The translations under genes were made by a program, and so were the position numbers. From Micrasema longulum (Eukaryota > Arthropoda > Insecta > Trichoptera > Brachycentridae), in NCBI GenBank assembly GCA_022494885.1, contig JAGVSM010001121.1, positions 1-64,000 on the forward strand: 64,000 nt of DNA. The letters are read 5' to 3'. The notes beneath the pieces were generated by a model. It worked only from the letters and a program-made list of their open reading frames with translations, made no database searches and was not told where the DNA came from. How positions within the stretch are numbered: the first letter of the stretch is position 1; each line of letters starts with the position of its first letter. Positions 1 through 11,720 of this stretch are shown piece after piece.

Positions 1-934
1 TCTTGTTTTGATTACATTTATGAGCACGCACTATTTATCTGTGTGATTATGTTTTTTTCCTATATTTAAAATATATTTAAGTATTTGCTAATTTACTAGC
101 CATTTGGCTATTCTTTAATTTTTATTGTACTATTTTACTTTATTTTCTTACTTTAAAAAAAATATTTCTTTAAACCATTCTTATCTGGTTTTGTTGAGTT
201 TTTTCTTCTAAATAATATTTTTTAAATCATCAAAAATAAAATATTATAAGTTAATTATTTTATACGTATACAGTATTATGTCCGTTCTCTTTTATTTGAT
301 TATTCATTAAAACTAATGTCTGAGCAAACTATTATTGAATAGTTTACCGGGACAAAATATGTTTTAATATTTTGTTTTCTTTATGACGTATTAATATTGT
401 AATAATGTGTTTATTTTATTGAATAGACTGTACGAAAAAAAAAAACCAGCCCATTTTTTTATTTAAAAATGAACCAATCGTGTAACTTTTAATTTTCAAC
501 GTAGTTATGCAGAAAACAGCCACTCTGAGATAATAATACTTATGTAAAAACAGAAAGTAATTTAATGCATATACACTGCAGTTAAAATGTTTTTTTCACT
601 TTGAAAAATGATACACTCGTTTTTTTTTAAATTACGAAAAATAATTTGATTACGTATTTGACTAGTATTAATGGTTTTTAAAACCTGGCTGACCATATAA
701 TCTTTGGTGAGCATTTTACTGAATACAGCCAGCCCTAGCAAAACTCTGATGTAAGTTGTGTCATTGATAATACTGTTTTTAATTTATATAATGGTGCTTA
801 ATTACAAAAAATAACTCAATTCATTAGTTATAATAATTCAAAAAGTTTATTCAGAACATTGAACACTAAGAATCCACGTGAAATATTTATTTTAAACGTG
901 GGTTCAATTATATATTTTACTCTACCTGCGGTGC
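1..934. other. AT-rich stretch, no gene seen
   Basis: No coding frame or RNA gene is recognisable. Around 497-520 it shares the words GTAGTTATGCAGAAA and CAGCC with the foldback element at 6979-8046, so at least part is an old repeat remnant. Confidence 0.5.
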
Positions 935-1835
935 TATTTTAACACTTTATATACATATACAGCAATACATATAAGGGCGGGCATATTGCTTTAAGGGGAT
1001 TTCTTCCTACCTACTCAAACCGTTGAGTTTGAGAAAATTACACATACATGGGCATATTGAATCTTACAATTTTAGACAAAAATTAAAAACAAGGATTAAG
1101 AAAATAAATACACATAAAAAAATGAACACTATACTATGAAAAGAGGAGAAGAGATGGGAAGGAAAGAAGAAGGATATAAGAACAACTTTAAATATTTAGA
1201 TAGTGAGTGACATTTCAATCTTGAATTAAATATAAATAAAGAAGGCGTCTCTAACATTAGTGGGTAGATTATTCCACAATCGAGCAGCTACTACCGTGAA
1301 AGAGGAGGCAAGAAAATTATAACGATGAAAGGGTATTAAAAGGGTTCTCTCGTCACTAGAACGAAGAAATAGTCCGTGTTGTGATAGAGGTTGGAACAGC
1401 TCTCTCAGGCGAAGTGGAATTATTTAAAATATTGTGAAGAAGTGATAGAATGTGAATGATTCTTCTATGCATGAAACTGAGCCAGTGTAGTTGCGTGCGA
1501 TATTCGGTTATGAGGTCGAGTTCGCAAAGATCAAAGATATATTGTATGTAAACATTTTGCAATCGTTCTTACGTATCAAGTAATTCAGAGTTAGAATCTA
1601 TATAACATATATCCGCATAGTCAAGAAGTGGAAGAAGTAAGCTCTGGACTAATGTTTGCTTAACATTAATTGGCAAGAAGTTCTGTAATCTTTTAAGTGA
1701 GTGCAAAATTTTATTTCGTGTGTTTACATACAAAATACGCGTGATAAAAGTGTTTTCTACGGCTGCGATAGCGTTTGGAATATTACCCCTGGAATAGTAT
1801 CTGAAGCGTAAGACTAACTACTTTAAATTATTATG
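935..1835 (-). mobile_element. LINE remnant: C-terminal part of reverse transcriptase ORF plus 3' UTR
   Basis: Read on the minus strand, about 1830 down to 1230 encodes the thumb and C-terminal region of a non-LTR retrotransposon ORF2. Visible blocks are LPINVKQTLVQSLLLPLLDY, TEYRTQLHWLSFMHRR, and near the end VVAARLWNNLPTNVRDAFF, the usual 'RLWN-LP--IR' tail of Jockey/CR1-type elements. Frame breaks and stops separate the blocks, so it is a pseudogene. No reverse transcriptase catalytic motif or endonuclease is present (5' truncated). The 3' UTR (935-1200) is shared with shorter copies at 4277, 16590 and 35210, which all contain GGGCGGGC-TATTGC followed by TTTCTTCC. Confidence 0.75.
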
Positions 1836-1889
1836 AAAATAAAACTTTGTTATCAGTGTTACACAATTTTATTCTTTTACAAGAACACA

Positions 1890-1923
1890 ACTATAGTTTC
1901 GGGAGAGCACTCCTCCCATCGAC
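1890..1923 (-). ncRNA. Hammerhead-like motif, left arm copy
   Basis: The reverse complement of this segment repeats the motif at 2441-2475: hairpin GGGAG/CUCCC, then GAAA, then the palindrome ACUAUAGU followed by U. The expected CUGANGA core is degenerate (GUCGAUG), so activity is doubtful. Confidence 0.25.
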
Positions 1924-2440
1924 GGGTGATATAAAACTAATATAATAAACACAGAATATTGTTCACAATGTCATCGAATCTAAACAAAAATAAACAGATT
2001 AATCAGTGAAACTTAGAGCAGGGGGTTTTATTCTTATCTAAGGTGTTGGCATATGAATGGATGGTTATCTTAAGTACAGATATGAAAACATGGACAAAAC
2101 ATTAAGTCGAATTTATTTCTTAAAATTTAGCACATAAGTGGAAGTTGCAATAAGTAAGTCTAAGATTTAATGTGTGGGAAGACATCGCTCGGCTAAGAGA
2201 GTGTTAACAGACGCGGGTCTAAGAGGGTGAGTGCGCTAAGGGTGGTCGCAAAGGGAACATAGTCAATAAAGGCGAGGGGTGGTTGAATGTGTGATTATTA
2301 ATTAGATTGTTTTCAGAATTTAAATTTTTGTGAATTTCATTTGTGAATTTCATGAATTTGTGAATTGAAGGCAGTAATATGAATAATTTAGAAATTATAG
2401 AACAATATTCTGTGTTTATTATATTAGTTTTATATCACCC

Positions 2441-2475
2441 GTCGATGGGAGGAGTGCTCTCCCGAAACTATAGTT
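2441..2475 (+). ncRNA. Hammerhead-like motif, right arm copy
   Basis: Stem II would be GGGAG (2447-2451) with CUCCC (2459-2463), then GAAA (2464-2467), a self-complementary ACUAUAGU (2467-2474) as stem III, and U at the cleavage position (2475). The upstream core GUCGAUG departs from CUGANGA. This could be a decayed ribozyme or chance. Confidence 0.25.
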
Positions 2476-3041
2476 GTGTTCTTGTAAAAGAATAAAATTG
2501 CGTAACACTGATAACAAAGTTTTATTTTCATAATAATTTATAATGAAGTGTTACGAAGTGAATGCCGATTCAATTAAAAATACTAACTACTTTACTTTGC
2601 GTGTAACCAAAATGATCTGGATACGATGCTATTGCCGTGTCAATTTAGTGGTGTCCAATGCACCGATGGTTGGAGATATGGAAATTATTATTATTATTTT
2701 TAAAAAGGTTATAACCCTTACTTCGCATATTATTCGATAGTTTGTTTAATAAATTACCTTCATCACACATTCATTATACACATAAAGTTTAAGGAAAGTC
2801 CAATCAAACAACGATTCGCAGAGTTATGAACGTCCCTATACGGGTTCTAATGCGTAAGCTCTTTAAAAGTTAAAATGTTTATGTAAACTTAAGGGTTTGG
2901 CCAGAGGGAATGGAGAAAGCAAATTATGACATACAATCTAAAATAGTTATTTAACTTTAATCGTTCCTTTCCTCGAAATATAATTTGTACATTATATTTC
3001 GTAAAAATCTTGAAAAAATTAATCAAGTAGACGAACGTCCG

Positions 3042-3275
3042 CCTAATAGTGTAGTGGTTGGGGCATTTGCTTACCGTGCTTTAAGGTCTCGAGTTCGATT
3101 CCCGAAAAGATTGACAGGAAATAATTGTTTTTAAAGGTGGTTTTCTACTGAAATATTTCAATGTCTCTGTAAGATTGATAACCTTCCCATAAAAGATGGT
3201 CTAGACACGCTGCATTTGATTTAACCATGCCATATGCAACACGGGTGTGGGTAAAGATTTGATGATGATAATTTA
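3042..3275 (+). mobile_element. tRNA-derived SINE, family 2
   Basis: The head has RNA polymerase III promoter-like boxes: an A-box-like TAGTGTAGTGGTTGG and a B box GAGTTCGATTCCC at about 3089-3101. The body runs through AATATTTCAATGTCTCTG and GATGGTCTAGACACGCTGCA, and ends in a GATGATGATAAT tail. The same head, body and tail recur at 21430-21700 (minus) and 32170-32520 (plus), which defines an interspersed family. Confidence 0.7.
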
Positions 3276-4149
3276 ACATTTTACTAACATACTAACTACA
3301 AACTTTTAAATAACTTTTTTTACTTAAATTTTATTTTTTAAACAACTTATTTTTATGTTTTTTTCCTTCTCTTTTTTGTACTTTCATTGATAACCTTACA
3401 TTTATTATATAATATGGAAACTTCACTGATCCATTAGAGTTAGGTCTAACAGTGTAAAATATAAAACTACGTAACCGTACTGTATGTTTCCTGAATAAAA
3501 AAATAAAATAAATAAAAAATTAATTTCAATAAATTTCTGAGAAATCAATGAACCCAACATGATTTCATTTTATTACAAATAGAAAGAACAAAACAAAAAA
3601 AATACAATAAATTATTCAATAATAATTTTTCCTTTACTATTTTATATCAAATTATTTTTCAAAGTCTAAAATTACAAAATTACAAATTACAAATTTTGTC
3701 CATTGAAGTTAATTATAAATGTAATAACTTTGGATTAGATTATAATTGTCGTAATTTTAAAATTTTCTAAATCCGACTCCCTTTATATAAATCATCAAAA
3801 GATATATTCTATAATCACGAATACAGCACCGTTTATTTAAAGTGTATTAACTACGTCAGTATAATCAAGTCACAGTGAAAATATTGTTTGTAGGTAGGTA
3901 CTACGTTTGACAATTTCAACACCAAGGCTTAGCAATACTATTTCCCTTTGATGGGGAAGGACGGCACAAAATATTACCCTAGTTCATACCCAGAGACATT
4001 CTCTCTTGAGAATATGTTTGTAAAATTTAATTTACCAACCATTATGTACATTCTCTCAAAGACCAGAATTTTACTGGTTCATGGACATTTTATTATGGGG
4101 CACCCCCGAGAATCTTCCATTTCTCAACTCAAGAGCTAAGGAACTTAAA
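3276..4149. other. AT-rich stretch, no gene seen
   Basis: Long A/T runs and low complexity. A short open frame at 3948-4139 has no recognisable similarity and no splice context; I do not call it a gene. Confidence 0.5.
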
Positions 4150-4790
4150 TTTCACAAATATCAACGGGTGGATGAGTTGAAGGAATATGGGTGTTTGAAC
4201 ATAGACAGAATGGTGAAAGTTGCACAGTGTGTAAAGTGGTTACTTACCAGCTACTGATAGGTTATAAGCCCTGTTATTTATTTTACTTATTTATTCAACA
4301 ATTTATATACATATACAATTTATATACGTCATAAAAGGGCGGGCTTATTGCATTAAGGCAATTTCTTCCTACCTACCCAAACCGTTCAGATTGAGAAACT
4401 TGCAAGTTCATGGACATATTGAATCTTACGATTTTATACAAAATTAAAATCAAAAATTAAAAAAATATAATATTTAAAAAAACAATACTATACTATGAAG
4501 AGAGGGGAGGGGATAGGAAGCAAAAAAGAAGGATACAGGACCAACTTAAATATTAAGATAGTGACATTTCGATCTTGACTTAAATGTAAATAAAGAAGGG
4601 GTGTCTCCAACAGTAATGGGCACATTATTCCACAATTGAGCAGCTACTACTGTGAAAGGGGGGGCAAAAAAGTTAGAGCGATAAGGGGGTATTAAAAGGG
4701 TTCTCTTGTTACTGGAGCGAAGAGCGTTACCTGTTAGTACCTAGACATCCATATTTCCCTCTCTTAAATGTTCTCCATCTTTTTTTTCAA
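4150..4790 (+). repeat. Interspersed repeat family A, split by a LINE
   Basis: The two halves (4150-4276 and 4730-4790) are a family A copy, recognised by CACAGTGTGTAAAGTGG and CCTAGACATCCATATTTCC. The reading is interrupted by the LINE 3' end at 4277-4729. Compare the uninterrupted order at 15236-15530 and 60750-60930. Confidence 0.7.
4277..4729 (-). mobile_element. 5'-truncated LINE 3' end inserted into a family A repeat
   Basis: Homologous to the 3' part of the LINE at 935-1835. The minus strand still shows the C-terminal RLWN-like region near 4610-4660. It is flanked by CCTGTTA at 4270-4276 and 4730-4736, a 7-base target-site duplication. The T-rich end on the plus strand fits the poly(A)-like 3' tail of a minus-strand insert. 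Confidence 0.75.
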
Positions 4791-5220
4791 TATTTTAGTA
4801 TGAGTAAATAAAATAAATAGATGAATCTCCGTGTCACCCCTTTTCTCATATTTTAGATGACGTAGTAGAGAAATGAGGAAAAACTCATTACTGTCGAAGC
4901 TATCTTTCTCTTACCCCTTAGCTTACAGTATGTAGGACACTGCAATTACGTCACGGGCTATCTGGATCGTGCATTTTATAAAACTGAGATAGTCTGACGT
5001 TTGTTGTAGATTTAAAAAACTCTTTATTTATTTTCAGTTCACAAACAGTAAAATGTATCACAATATATGGAGACAAATTTAAAATCAATCTGAAAAAGCA
5101 CATGATGACTGAACTAACTAGACTAGACGAGACATAAAATGACTAGACAATATTAAATTTCTAATGTAACCCTAACGGGTTTTTTAAAATTGTAAATAAA
5201 TAAAAATATATATATTTAAA

Positions 5221-5836
5221 TACTAGCGGACCCGACAGACGTTGTCCTGCTCGGACGTTGGCTTGTCTATTATTAGCTTGGAAAAATACTTTTCATTAAT
5301 TAGTAGGTACGTAGAAACGTAGGTACTTGTTTATACTCGTAGTTAAATTTTCAAAGCATAAAATAGATATTTTTTTTAATATGGCATTCTTTTTGCAAAC
5401 GTCAAACTCCGGTCGTCTCACCAACAAAGGGGTGTACTAATGTAGGAATACGATTTTTAAAAGTTTATTGAATTTAATATTATCCTAGTGTTAGCAAAAA
5501 CCCGATAAAAGGAAATAAATGGGCAGAAATTTCAAGGAATTTAAGGAAAAAATCTGATGGAGATCCACAAAAAACAAATGCTCTTTGCAAACATTTAAAA
5601 ACATTTTTTTTTATACACAAAAAAAAATGCATAACGAATGCATTTTCCTCGGATGTAACCCTGGTAGATCGATGCATAAAACATTTTTGCTACTAACTTC
5701 TTTTTTACATATTTATTTGAAGATTTTAATATTTACAAACACGCACAGCGCAAAGATCTATATTTCTCTGAAAGCCGCACGTAAATCGGTTAAGTCGTTT
5801 AGGAGGAGTACAGTGATATCACACGTACAGAGGAGT

Positions 5837-5883
<47 letters not shown>

Positions 5884-5886
5884 ATA
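5221..5886 (+). repeat. Interspersed repeat beginning ACTAGCGGACCC, copy 1
   Basis: It begins TACTAGCGGACCCGACAGACG and ends with an AT microsatellite plus AAAGATA. A second copy with the same order of blocks lies at 34373-34997. Shared internal blocks include GGGGTGTACT-ATGTAGGAATACGA and AAATCGGTTAAG-CGTTT-GGAGGAG. A short frame (5585-5881) is conserved in outline in the second copy but I do not recognise a protein. Repeats starting ACTAGC-GACCC are widespread in arthropods; the class is unsettled here. Confidence 0.7.
5828..5880. repeat. (AT)n microsatellite
   Basis: About 40 bases of uninterrupted TA repeats at the 3' end of the ACTAGC repeat; the other copy (34980-34990) has a much shorter run, so it expanded after insertion. 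Confidence 0.9.
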
Positions 5887-6719
5887 CACTTCATAAAATA
5901 AATAATAACACTTAATCTTAGGTTTTATTATTCTAAAAATGATGGATGGTGTCTGTCATATACGGGCCCATTTCACACGTATCTTGCCAATCCATTCTGT
6001 CCGGTAAAATTAGGGTGGGTGGATACTTATTTATTATTTTCTTTTCTGTTTATTTTTTTATTTAGTTTCTACTCGCAGGTGAAAATTTTGTTTAAAAATT
6101 GCGATAAGGTTAGTTAACATCATGGTACACTCGTTTGTGTGTTTACTACAATGATGAATGAAATAGTTTAAAATTTTTTTATTAATAAATCCACTCTAGG
6201 TTTTTTATGGCATGTGCTTTGTTGAACGAACGACTAAATTGGCGGATAGGAATTTGACCTGTATTCAAAGTAAATGGGGTATTTTCATGTTTTTGTATTC
6301 TTTTTATTTTTATATAAGAAAAAAAAACAATGATAACGGTAGTAACATTTTTTCCGTGCGACGTTGGATACATTTTCTAGAAAGGTTTAAAATATGCATA
6401 TTTCGAATTACCCCAAAAACAAGACGTTTCGCGCCCTGTAGTACAAATGGCATGTATGACGTTTTAGTGCCAAATTTGTACACAATGTTTATAAAAATCG
6501 CAGTAGACAGTCATAACACGTGACGTCAAAATGCCAACTGCGGGCCGTTATGCATGTTCTAATTTTTAAACCTGGAAATTATAAATGAAAACTTATTTTG
6601 AATACATCGATAGTTTTATCATTAGAATCATAAAAATCCGCTCTCAATATACATTACATTTTTTATGTAATTCCTGACTTGTAAAAATACCCTAATGTAC
6701 ACATTTTTTCTATGCAAAA
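5887..6719. other. No gene recognised
   Basis: AT-rich. Open frames of about 60-100 codons on both strands overlap at 6182-6523, but neither shows motifs or splice context, so I treat them as chance. Confidence 0.45.
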
Positions 6720-6870
6720 CGTTAAATCAAGATTGGAATAAATTATATTGTATGGGGAAATCAAGAACCTGACTCTTTTCTGGAAAATGCAACCTGAAGT
6801 ACTCCATTTTATACTTTTTTATGTATTGTTTTCATGCCAAATAAAAATTTAAAAAAATAAAAATCAAGTC
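6720..6870 (+). mobile_element. LINE 3' UTR end (type B)
   Basis: CCTGACTCTTTTCTGGAAAATGCAACCT, followed by a T-rich block and an A-rich tail, matches the 3' UTR after the LINE C-terminus at 36725-37270. No coding sequence remains. Confidence 0.5.
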
Positions 6871-6978
6871 CGTAATTTGTCTCCTCGCCTTTCAATATTA
6901 AAAAATACTTATCATTCCCCGCGATTTCTCAGGATAGACTCAATAGTATTTTTTTGTAAATAATACAGATGGCCGAAG

Positions 6979-8046
6979 AAGTGACGTCCAAAGGTAAAAT
7001 GTAGATGTCTCATTTTAAGGGGTATCCGAATCATCCCCATGTATGTATGTTTCGTGATTTTGCGTAGTTTTCTATTTATGATTTATAAGGTTCTCAAAAA
7101 TTTTCGACCGGATCAGTTTTTAATGATTTTTTTTTCATTCCTGGAAGGTTTTTTCAGAATTCTTTTTTGGACTCATTTAAAAAAAAATACTTTCACGCAT
7201 TAAATAACCAGTTTTGTTACATTAATAAAAGCTACAAAAGTTTTGACCCAAAATTCATAATTTAAGTTCGAGCGAGTCAGACTTGAACTTTTAACTGAAA
7301 ATAAGAAAATAACCAAAAAGGAAATTTTTTAGTTTTTAAGTAACATTAAAAACTGTGTTAGAATCCAAGCTTTTGTTATTATTAAAAAAAAGGAGTACTT
7401 AATGAGCTAGTATTTCCTGAAATCAACCTTTATATATACTGAGGTGGAAAATTCCTGAGGATAATTATGATAGAAAGTGTGTAAACTAACAAAAAACTGT
7501 TAGAGATAAAATGGCGACACGAGTAGCTGTAAACACAAGGTGAGAATGACTGAGGAATTTTTTACCTCTCAATACCTCATTTCGATGAGGCACCTGCATT
7601 TGAACGTAGTTATGCAGAAAGCAGCCAGCCATAGAAAAGTGAAACTGAGATAAAAGCACTTTTATGAAAAGAGAGAATTATCAAATCTAAACAACAGTTG
7701 GAATGTTTTTGACTTTAACAAATGATATCCAATGAATACAAAAGTTTTTTTTTACAACAAACCAGAATCTAATTACGTATTAACCCATTTTTAATAACTT
7801 TTAAAGTACCTTAATATTTCTTTAGTGCTGTGGGTGTTTTCTGCAAATTGAGAAATGCCGTTTTTGTGATCGACACCATTTTCAGAAGGTGATTAAGATC
7901 GTTTTTGTATGAAAGCGGTCTGGTTGTTTTTAGCAGAACATAGAATTGACATTACTGCACCCGATAACACCAATATCTCTTTTTTTTTATTGTGAACTGG
8001 CTGCTTTCTGCATAACAACGTTTATTTTACCTTTGGACGTCAAATT
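6979..8046. mobile_element. Non-coding foldback element of about 1.07 kb
   Basis: GACGTCCAAAGGTAAAAT near 6979-6998 recurs as an exact inverted copy at about 8021-8041. Inside it, GTTATGCAGAAAGCAGCCAG at about 7606 recurs inverted at 7999-8024. The interior has no credible ORF. The nested inverted repeats suggest either one element with subterminal repeats or one MITE inside another. Confidence 0.5.
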
Positions 8047-8089
8047 AAAATTTAAATCAATGAATTATACAAGCAGATAAAGGATGCTG

Positions 8090-8411
8090 GATTTTTTAAT
8101 GATTTAGTTGTTCTAGCACTTACTCTTTGGGCTGACTTGCTAGGGCAGACTGGGCGTTACCACGTCTTGTGGTCTCTTTATAGGCCACGTTCCTTTATTT
8201 TTATCTACTTAGATGGCGTAAATGTACTACAATACGTTGATCTTATGTAGACGGGCGTTTTATGCGCAATACTGTTACGAGTAGTCTCGCAGAATATAAT
8301 GAATTGTATTTAATATAAAATGATAACTTGCTTCATCGGTTGTTGCTCTATATTTCAGGTGAAATCATAGCACGTGTATGTGTCGTTGATCATTGGACAA
8401 TGACCCCCACA
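8090..8411 (-). mobile_element. Solo LTR remnant
   Basis: The reverse complement starts TGTGGGGGTCATTG and has a promoter-like block AAAGGAACGTGGCC immediately before TATAAAGAGACC. The same block follows the TGTG start in the copies at 31480-31910 and 38390-38784. The 3' third (U5) is missing or diverged. No flanking gag or pol is present. Confidence 0.6.
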
Positions 8412-8570
8412 TACGTTAATCTGTATGTTTTGTATTTTTAATATAAGTTTTTAAAATCATGCCGCTTATTGAATAAATGAATGGTTACAATCGATTATTT
8501 TTTTTGACAAGATACGTGGTATTTTTTTTTTATATATTTCTCTATTAAATAATAAATATTTTATATTTAA

Positions 8571-8735
8571 AATCGGGCTGTGGTCCTGTGGCTTCTGTCT
8601 CGGACTCTCGGTTTGAATCCTACTCTACCGCAACTCGATTCCCATTTTCTAATAGTGAGTTAATTTAAATTCGTTAAAAATGGCCTTCAAAATTAAATAT
8701 TTGGGCATATCATAATCAAGCAAATATTTTTTTTT
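8571..8735 (+). mobile_element. tRNA-derived SINE, family 1
   Basis: The tRNA-like head GGGCTGTGGTCCTGTGGCTTC leads to a B-box relic (GGTTTGAATCCTAC). The tail runs ATAGTGAGTTA..., AATGGCC-TCAAAATTAAATATTTGGG..., GCAAATATTT, shared by six other copies in the window. Confidence 0.75.
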
Positions 8736-9224
8736 TTTTTTTTAAATGCTTTATTAGAAGCAATTTAATGTAATTTTTTTCTCAGAAGTGTATTTTGTTT
8801 TCCCAATTTAAATTTCAAGAAAAAACATTTATTCACTATAAAAATATGTAAATATGTTTTTTAAGCTGAAATAAAATTTTATTTTTTTTACAAAATACAA
8901 AATTAACGTTTTGAACAAAAATATATTCAAAAAACTTATCAAAAAACTAAAAAAACTTTTGTTTCGTCTTCTCATTTCCTGTACTACTAATTAGCCCTTT
9001 TTCTCGGAAAAGGGGTGCAAAACATTATTTCATCACTTTTTGAAGGATTTTTATTAAAGTCTTTAATCTGCTTACAAATTATTATAGGAAGAATATTAAC
9101 AGCTTTGTGGCCTCTATTACAAACGTGTAATGTATTTTATTCTATGTTAGCGGGTGATATATTTAAGGTATCTACTTGTTATTTAGTAAGATTTCATTCA
9201 AATGTTTGTAGACAAGGAGTTGTT

Positions 9225-9345
9225 AAGATAGTAAAGAAAAGTGCCCACTTAAACCAGCCAATAAAAGGTCGTAAGCCTTGTGAGTGCCTAGAATTTCAAA
9301 TTCCCTACTTGAATGAATTTTCCCCTTCTGTTGCTATTTATTTAT
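9225..9345 (+). repeat. Family A repeat fragment
   Basis: CCACTTAAACCAGCCAAT-A-AGGTCGTAAGCC and GTGCCTAGA-TTTC follow the family A order. The open frame spanning this region (9015-9407) is therefore partly repeat and is not called as a gene. Confidence 0.6.
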
Positions 9346-9409
9346 ATTTTATTTTTATTTATTTTTTATTTTTATTAATAAATTTCATAAAAGGGACATG
9401 TTTTTAAAA

Positions 9410-10430
9410 AATTGTGTACATATCTACTTTTACACATATGGTAAATGTTATCACTGTAACTCTCCAAAAAAGAGACTAACTCTTGTGCTTGGAGAGTGAC
9501 TTTCATTGTTGTAGTTGTTTATTGTTTATTATAAGAGTTTATATAATTTTAAATACAAGTACATGAGAAAAAAATAAAAAAAATGGATTTATAAATAAAA
9601 AACATAAAACAAGAATACATTCATACTAATTAAAATTTAATGTACTTTTTACACGAGTTCAAAAAATTTCTTTAAGTTTAATTTAAATTTATTTATTGAT
9701 ATGTTATTTTCAATAGTTTTTAGTTCATTAGGGAGATTAATATATTTTTTACACTTTTGAAGACAAAGCTATTTTGACCATGACTTGTGTGGAGTTTAGG
9801 AATTTTAATATTATGCTGGTATCTGAGTGACTTATTCATCTCAAATTCTTCTTATTTTTCTTTTTCATATATTTGTAAAATATAATTTATGTTATGAAGA
9901 GTGTCTACTGTATGAGCCTAAATTATTTCAAATAGAATTTCCGTATTGAATGTTGAGGGTTTCTTTATAATTACTTTAAAAACCTATTTTTGTACTATTT
10001 TAAGAGGGTTTAATATATTGGCGTATGAACTACCCCACCCTATAATACCAAATTGTAACAAAGATTGTACAATTAAGTAATAAGCGATTTTTAAATTATT
10101 TATTTAAAAAATATTCCTTAATCTAATAAATATGTTTGTACATTTTCTTATTTAAACAAATCGTTAAACAACTAGTTCACTAATACGGTCTTTCCATTTT
10201 AAGTTTTGGTCTATGTATACACCGAGATATTTATTTTTATCTGTTGTTTCAAGTACTGAACATGTAAGATCGCAGTCAGTTTTGTTGCAATTGTTTTGGT
10301 CAATAATTCATTTTACTACTGAATTTAAATTTGTTTTTTTAATAAAAAATGGGATGATTTTTGTCTTTTCCTTATTAAAATATAATACGAGTATATTAAC
10401 TTTTGGTTTCTTTTTGGCCCTTTGAAAAAT
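9410..10430 (-). mobile_element. LINE remnant (type B): reverse transcriptase thumb and C-terminus
   Basis: The minus strand encodes recognisable pieces of a non-LTR ORF2 downstream of the catalytic core: NKEKTKIIPF, KYLGVYIDQNLKWKD, LIVQSLLQFGIIGWGSS and LKIVQK-VFKVIIKK. These are the 'YLGV-iD--L-W' and 'S-L-YGI--WG' blocks. Stops and frameshifts interrupt it. The 3' end (9430-9510) contains CACAAGAGTTAGTCTCTTTT, comparable with the 3' UTR at 37170-37230. Confidence 0.7.
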
Positions 10431-11019
10431 AAACAGTCGTGTTTTAAAACCGGCCGGCATATTAAATTTATTTATGTGATTTTACACAAATTAAATACGT
10501 TATCATATTATTCAACGCGGAAAATTACCAAGTTACGATTTCAAATATTAATTTTATTAATGTCTTATTTTTTACTATTAATTAATGGCTTCTACTACAC
10601 AAAGTAGACCAATTACTTACAAGCAAAAGTTCACAATAAACAAAGTTATAACTTTATGAACATTTTGCCGAGAATTTTTTTAAATAGCTTTGCGTACTAG
10701 CTATTAGGATTAAGCTCTAATAATTTGTAACTTGATAATTTTGTTACTAAACTCTGGTTCTTAGAAGAGCTTAATTTCATTTAAATATTTATATTTTCTT
10801 CCTGATATTGTTTCTCGTAGATTTTTAAAACTTTAAGTATGAATAAACACTCGAAGTTTTAGGCTCCAGCTGTCTTTAAATTAAGAAGAACAACAGCTGT
10901 ATGTTCGTCGCCGCGAATCCATCTCAGCGTACGTTTTATAGACACTAGACCCTTTTTTTACACGGAAAATACGTTCCACCTTATACCGTGTAAAAGGGTA
11001 TACTTAAAGAAGGAACAAT
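10431..11019. other. No gene recognised
   Basis: AT-rich. A slightly GC-richer patch at 10860-10945 (CAGCTGT words, CGTCGCCGCG) has no decisive feature. Confidence 0.45.
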
Positions 11020-11720
11020 GATAAAAACTTAGTTTTAGTGTCTCAGATCATGATCGTTGACAGAGCCAATATGCTACAATCATCAAATAGACTCCAATAT
11101 CTTGAAAAAGTGCAAGACTTTGTTTATTTAGGCTCATCCATCTCTGTGGGCGGTGCATGCACATCAGAAATTAAAAGACGCATCCTTATTGCAAAAAATA
11201 ACATGACTCGACTGACTAAAATTTGGCAAGATCGGAGCATCTCGAAGGAAACTAAAATGTACATAGTGCGTACGCTTGTGTTCCTAATATTCTTATAGGG
11301 CGCAGAAACGTGGAAAATTAAAACGCGTGAGCAGGAGTATGGATGCTTTCGAGGTGTGGTGTTGACGTTGAATGCTGAGAATACCATGGACAGCCAGAAA
11401 AACAAATGTCTCCATACTGGAGGAACATAACGTAAAAGTTCGCCTATCGACCAAATGCTGCCAACGTATTCTACAATTCTTCGTACAAATTGCTAAACGT
11501 CACCCAAAAAATTTGTAGAAAATAGTAATCACGGGCAATGTGCCAGGACGAAGAAGCAGAGGCAGAGCTGCAGCTTAATGGATCGACCAGGTAAAAACAA
11601 CGTCACTGGCGACCATATATGAAGCTGTGGAGAAGGCGCAGAGCCGTAAAGGGTGGAGACGCTTTGTCAATGGAATGGCTAGAGAGAGTAACAATGACCA
11701 CGACTTTCAGAATTGAGGAA
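11020..11720 (+). pseudogene. LINE remnant, RTE-like reverse transcriptase C-terminus
   Basis: 11038-11298 encodes the thumb region of a non-LTR reverse transcriptase, with FVYLGSSISVGGACTSEIKR and LIAKNNMTRLTKIWQDRSIS, then a stop followed by GAETWKIKTREQ. Downstream, shifted frames keep an order ending in GWRRFVNGM, the usual 'R--WR--V' end. This block order is typical of RTE-like LINEs. It lacks the endonuclease and the FADD catalytic core, and has several stops. The 82-codon frame at 11619-11867 is a shifted reading of the same relic. Confidence 0.75.

Larger units (their letters stand above)
1825..2540. mobile_element. Inverted-repeat element with about 140-base arms carrying a hammerhead-like motif
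   Basis: Bases 1825-1966 and 2400-2540 are near-identical inverted copies, both including the CACCCGTCGATGGGAGG block and the run AAATTATTATGAAAATAAAAC at the outer end. The 430-base interior is AT-rich and has no credible ORF. Each arm carries a candidate hammerhead-like fold (listed separately). The abrupt start next to the LINE fragment suggests insertion beside it. Family unknown; by analogy with the other arms in this window I infer a non-autonomous, Penelope-related element. Confidence 0.65.

Noticed and set aside
5585..5881. 98-codon frame as a gene
   Set aside because: It lies inside the ACTAGC repeat and runs into the AT microsatellite.
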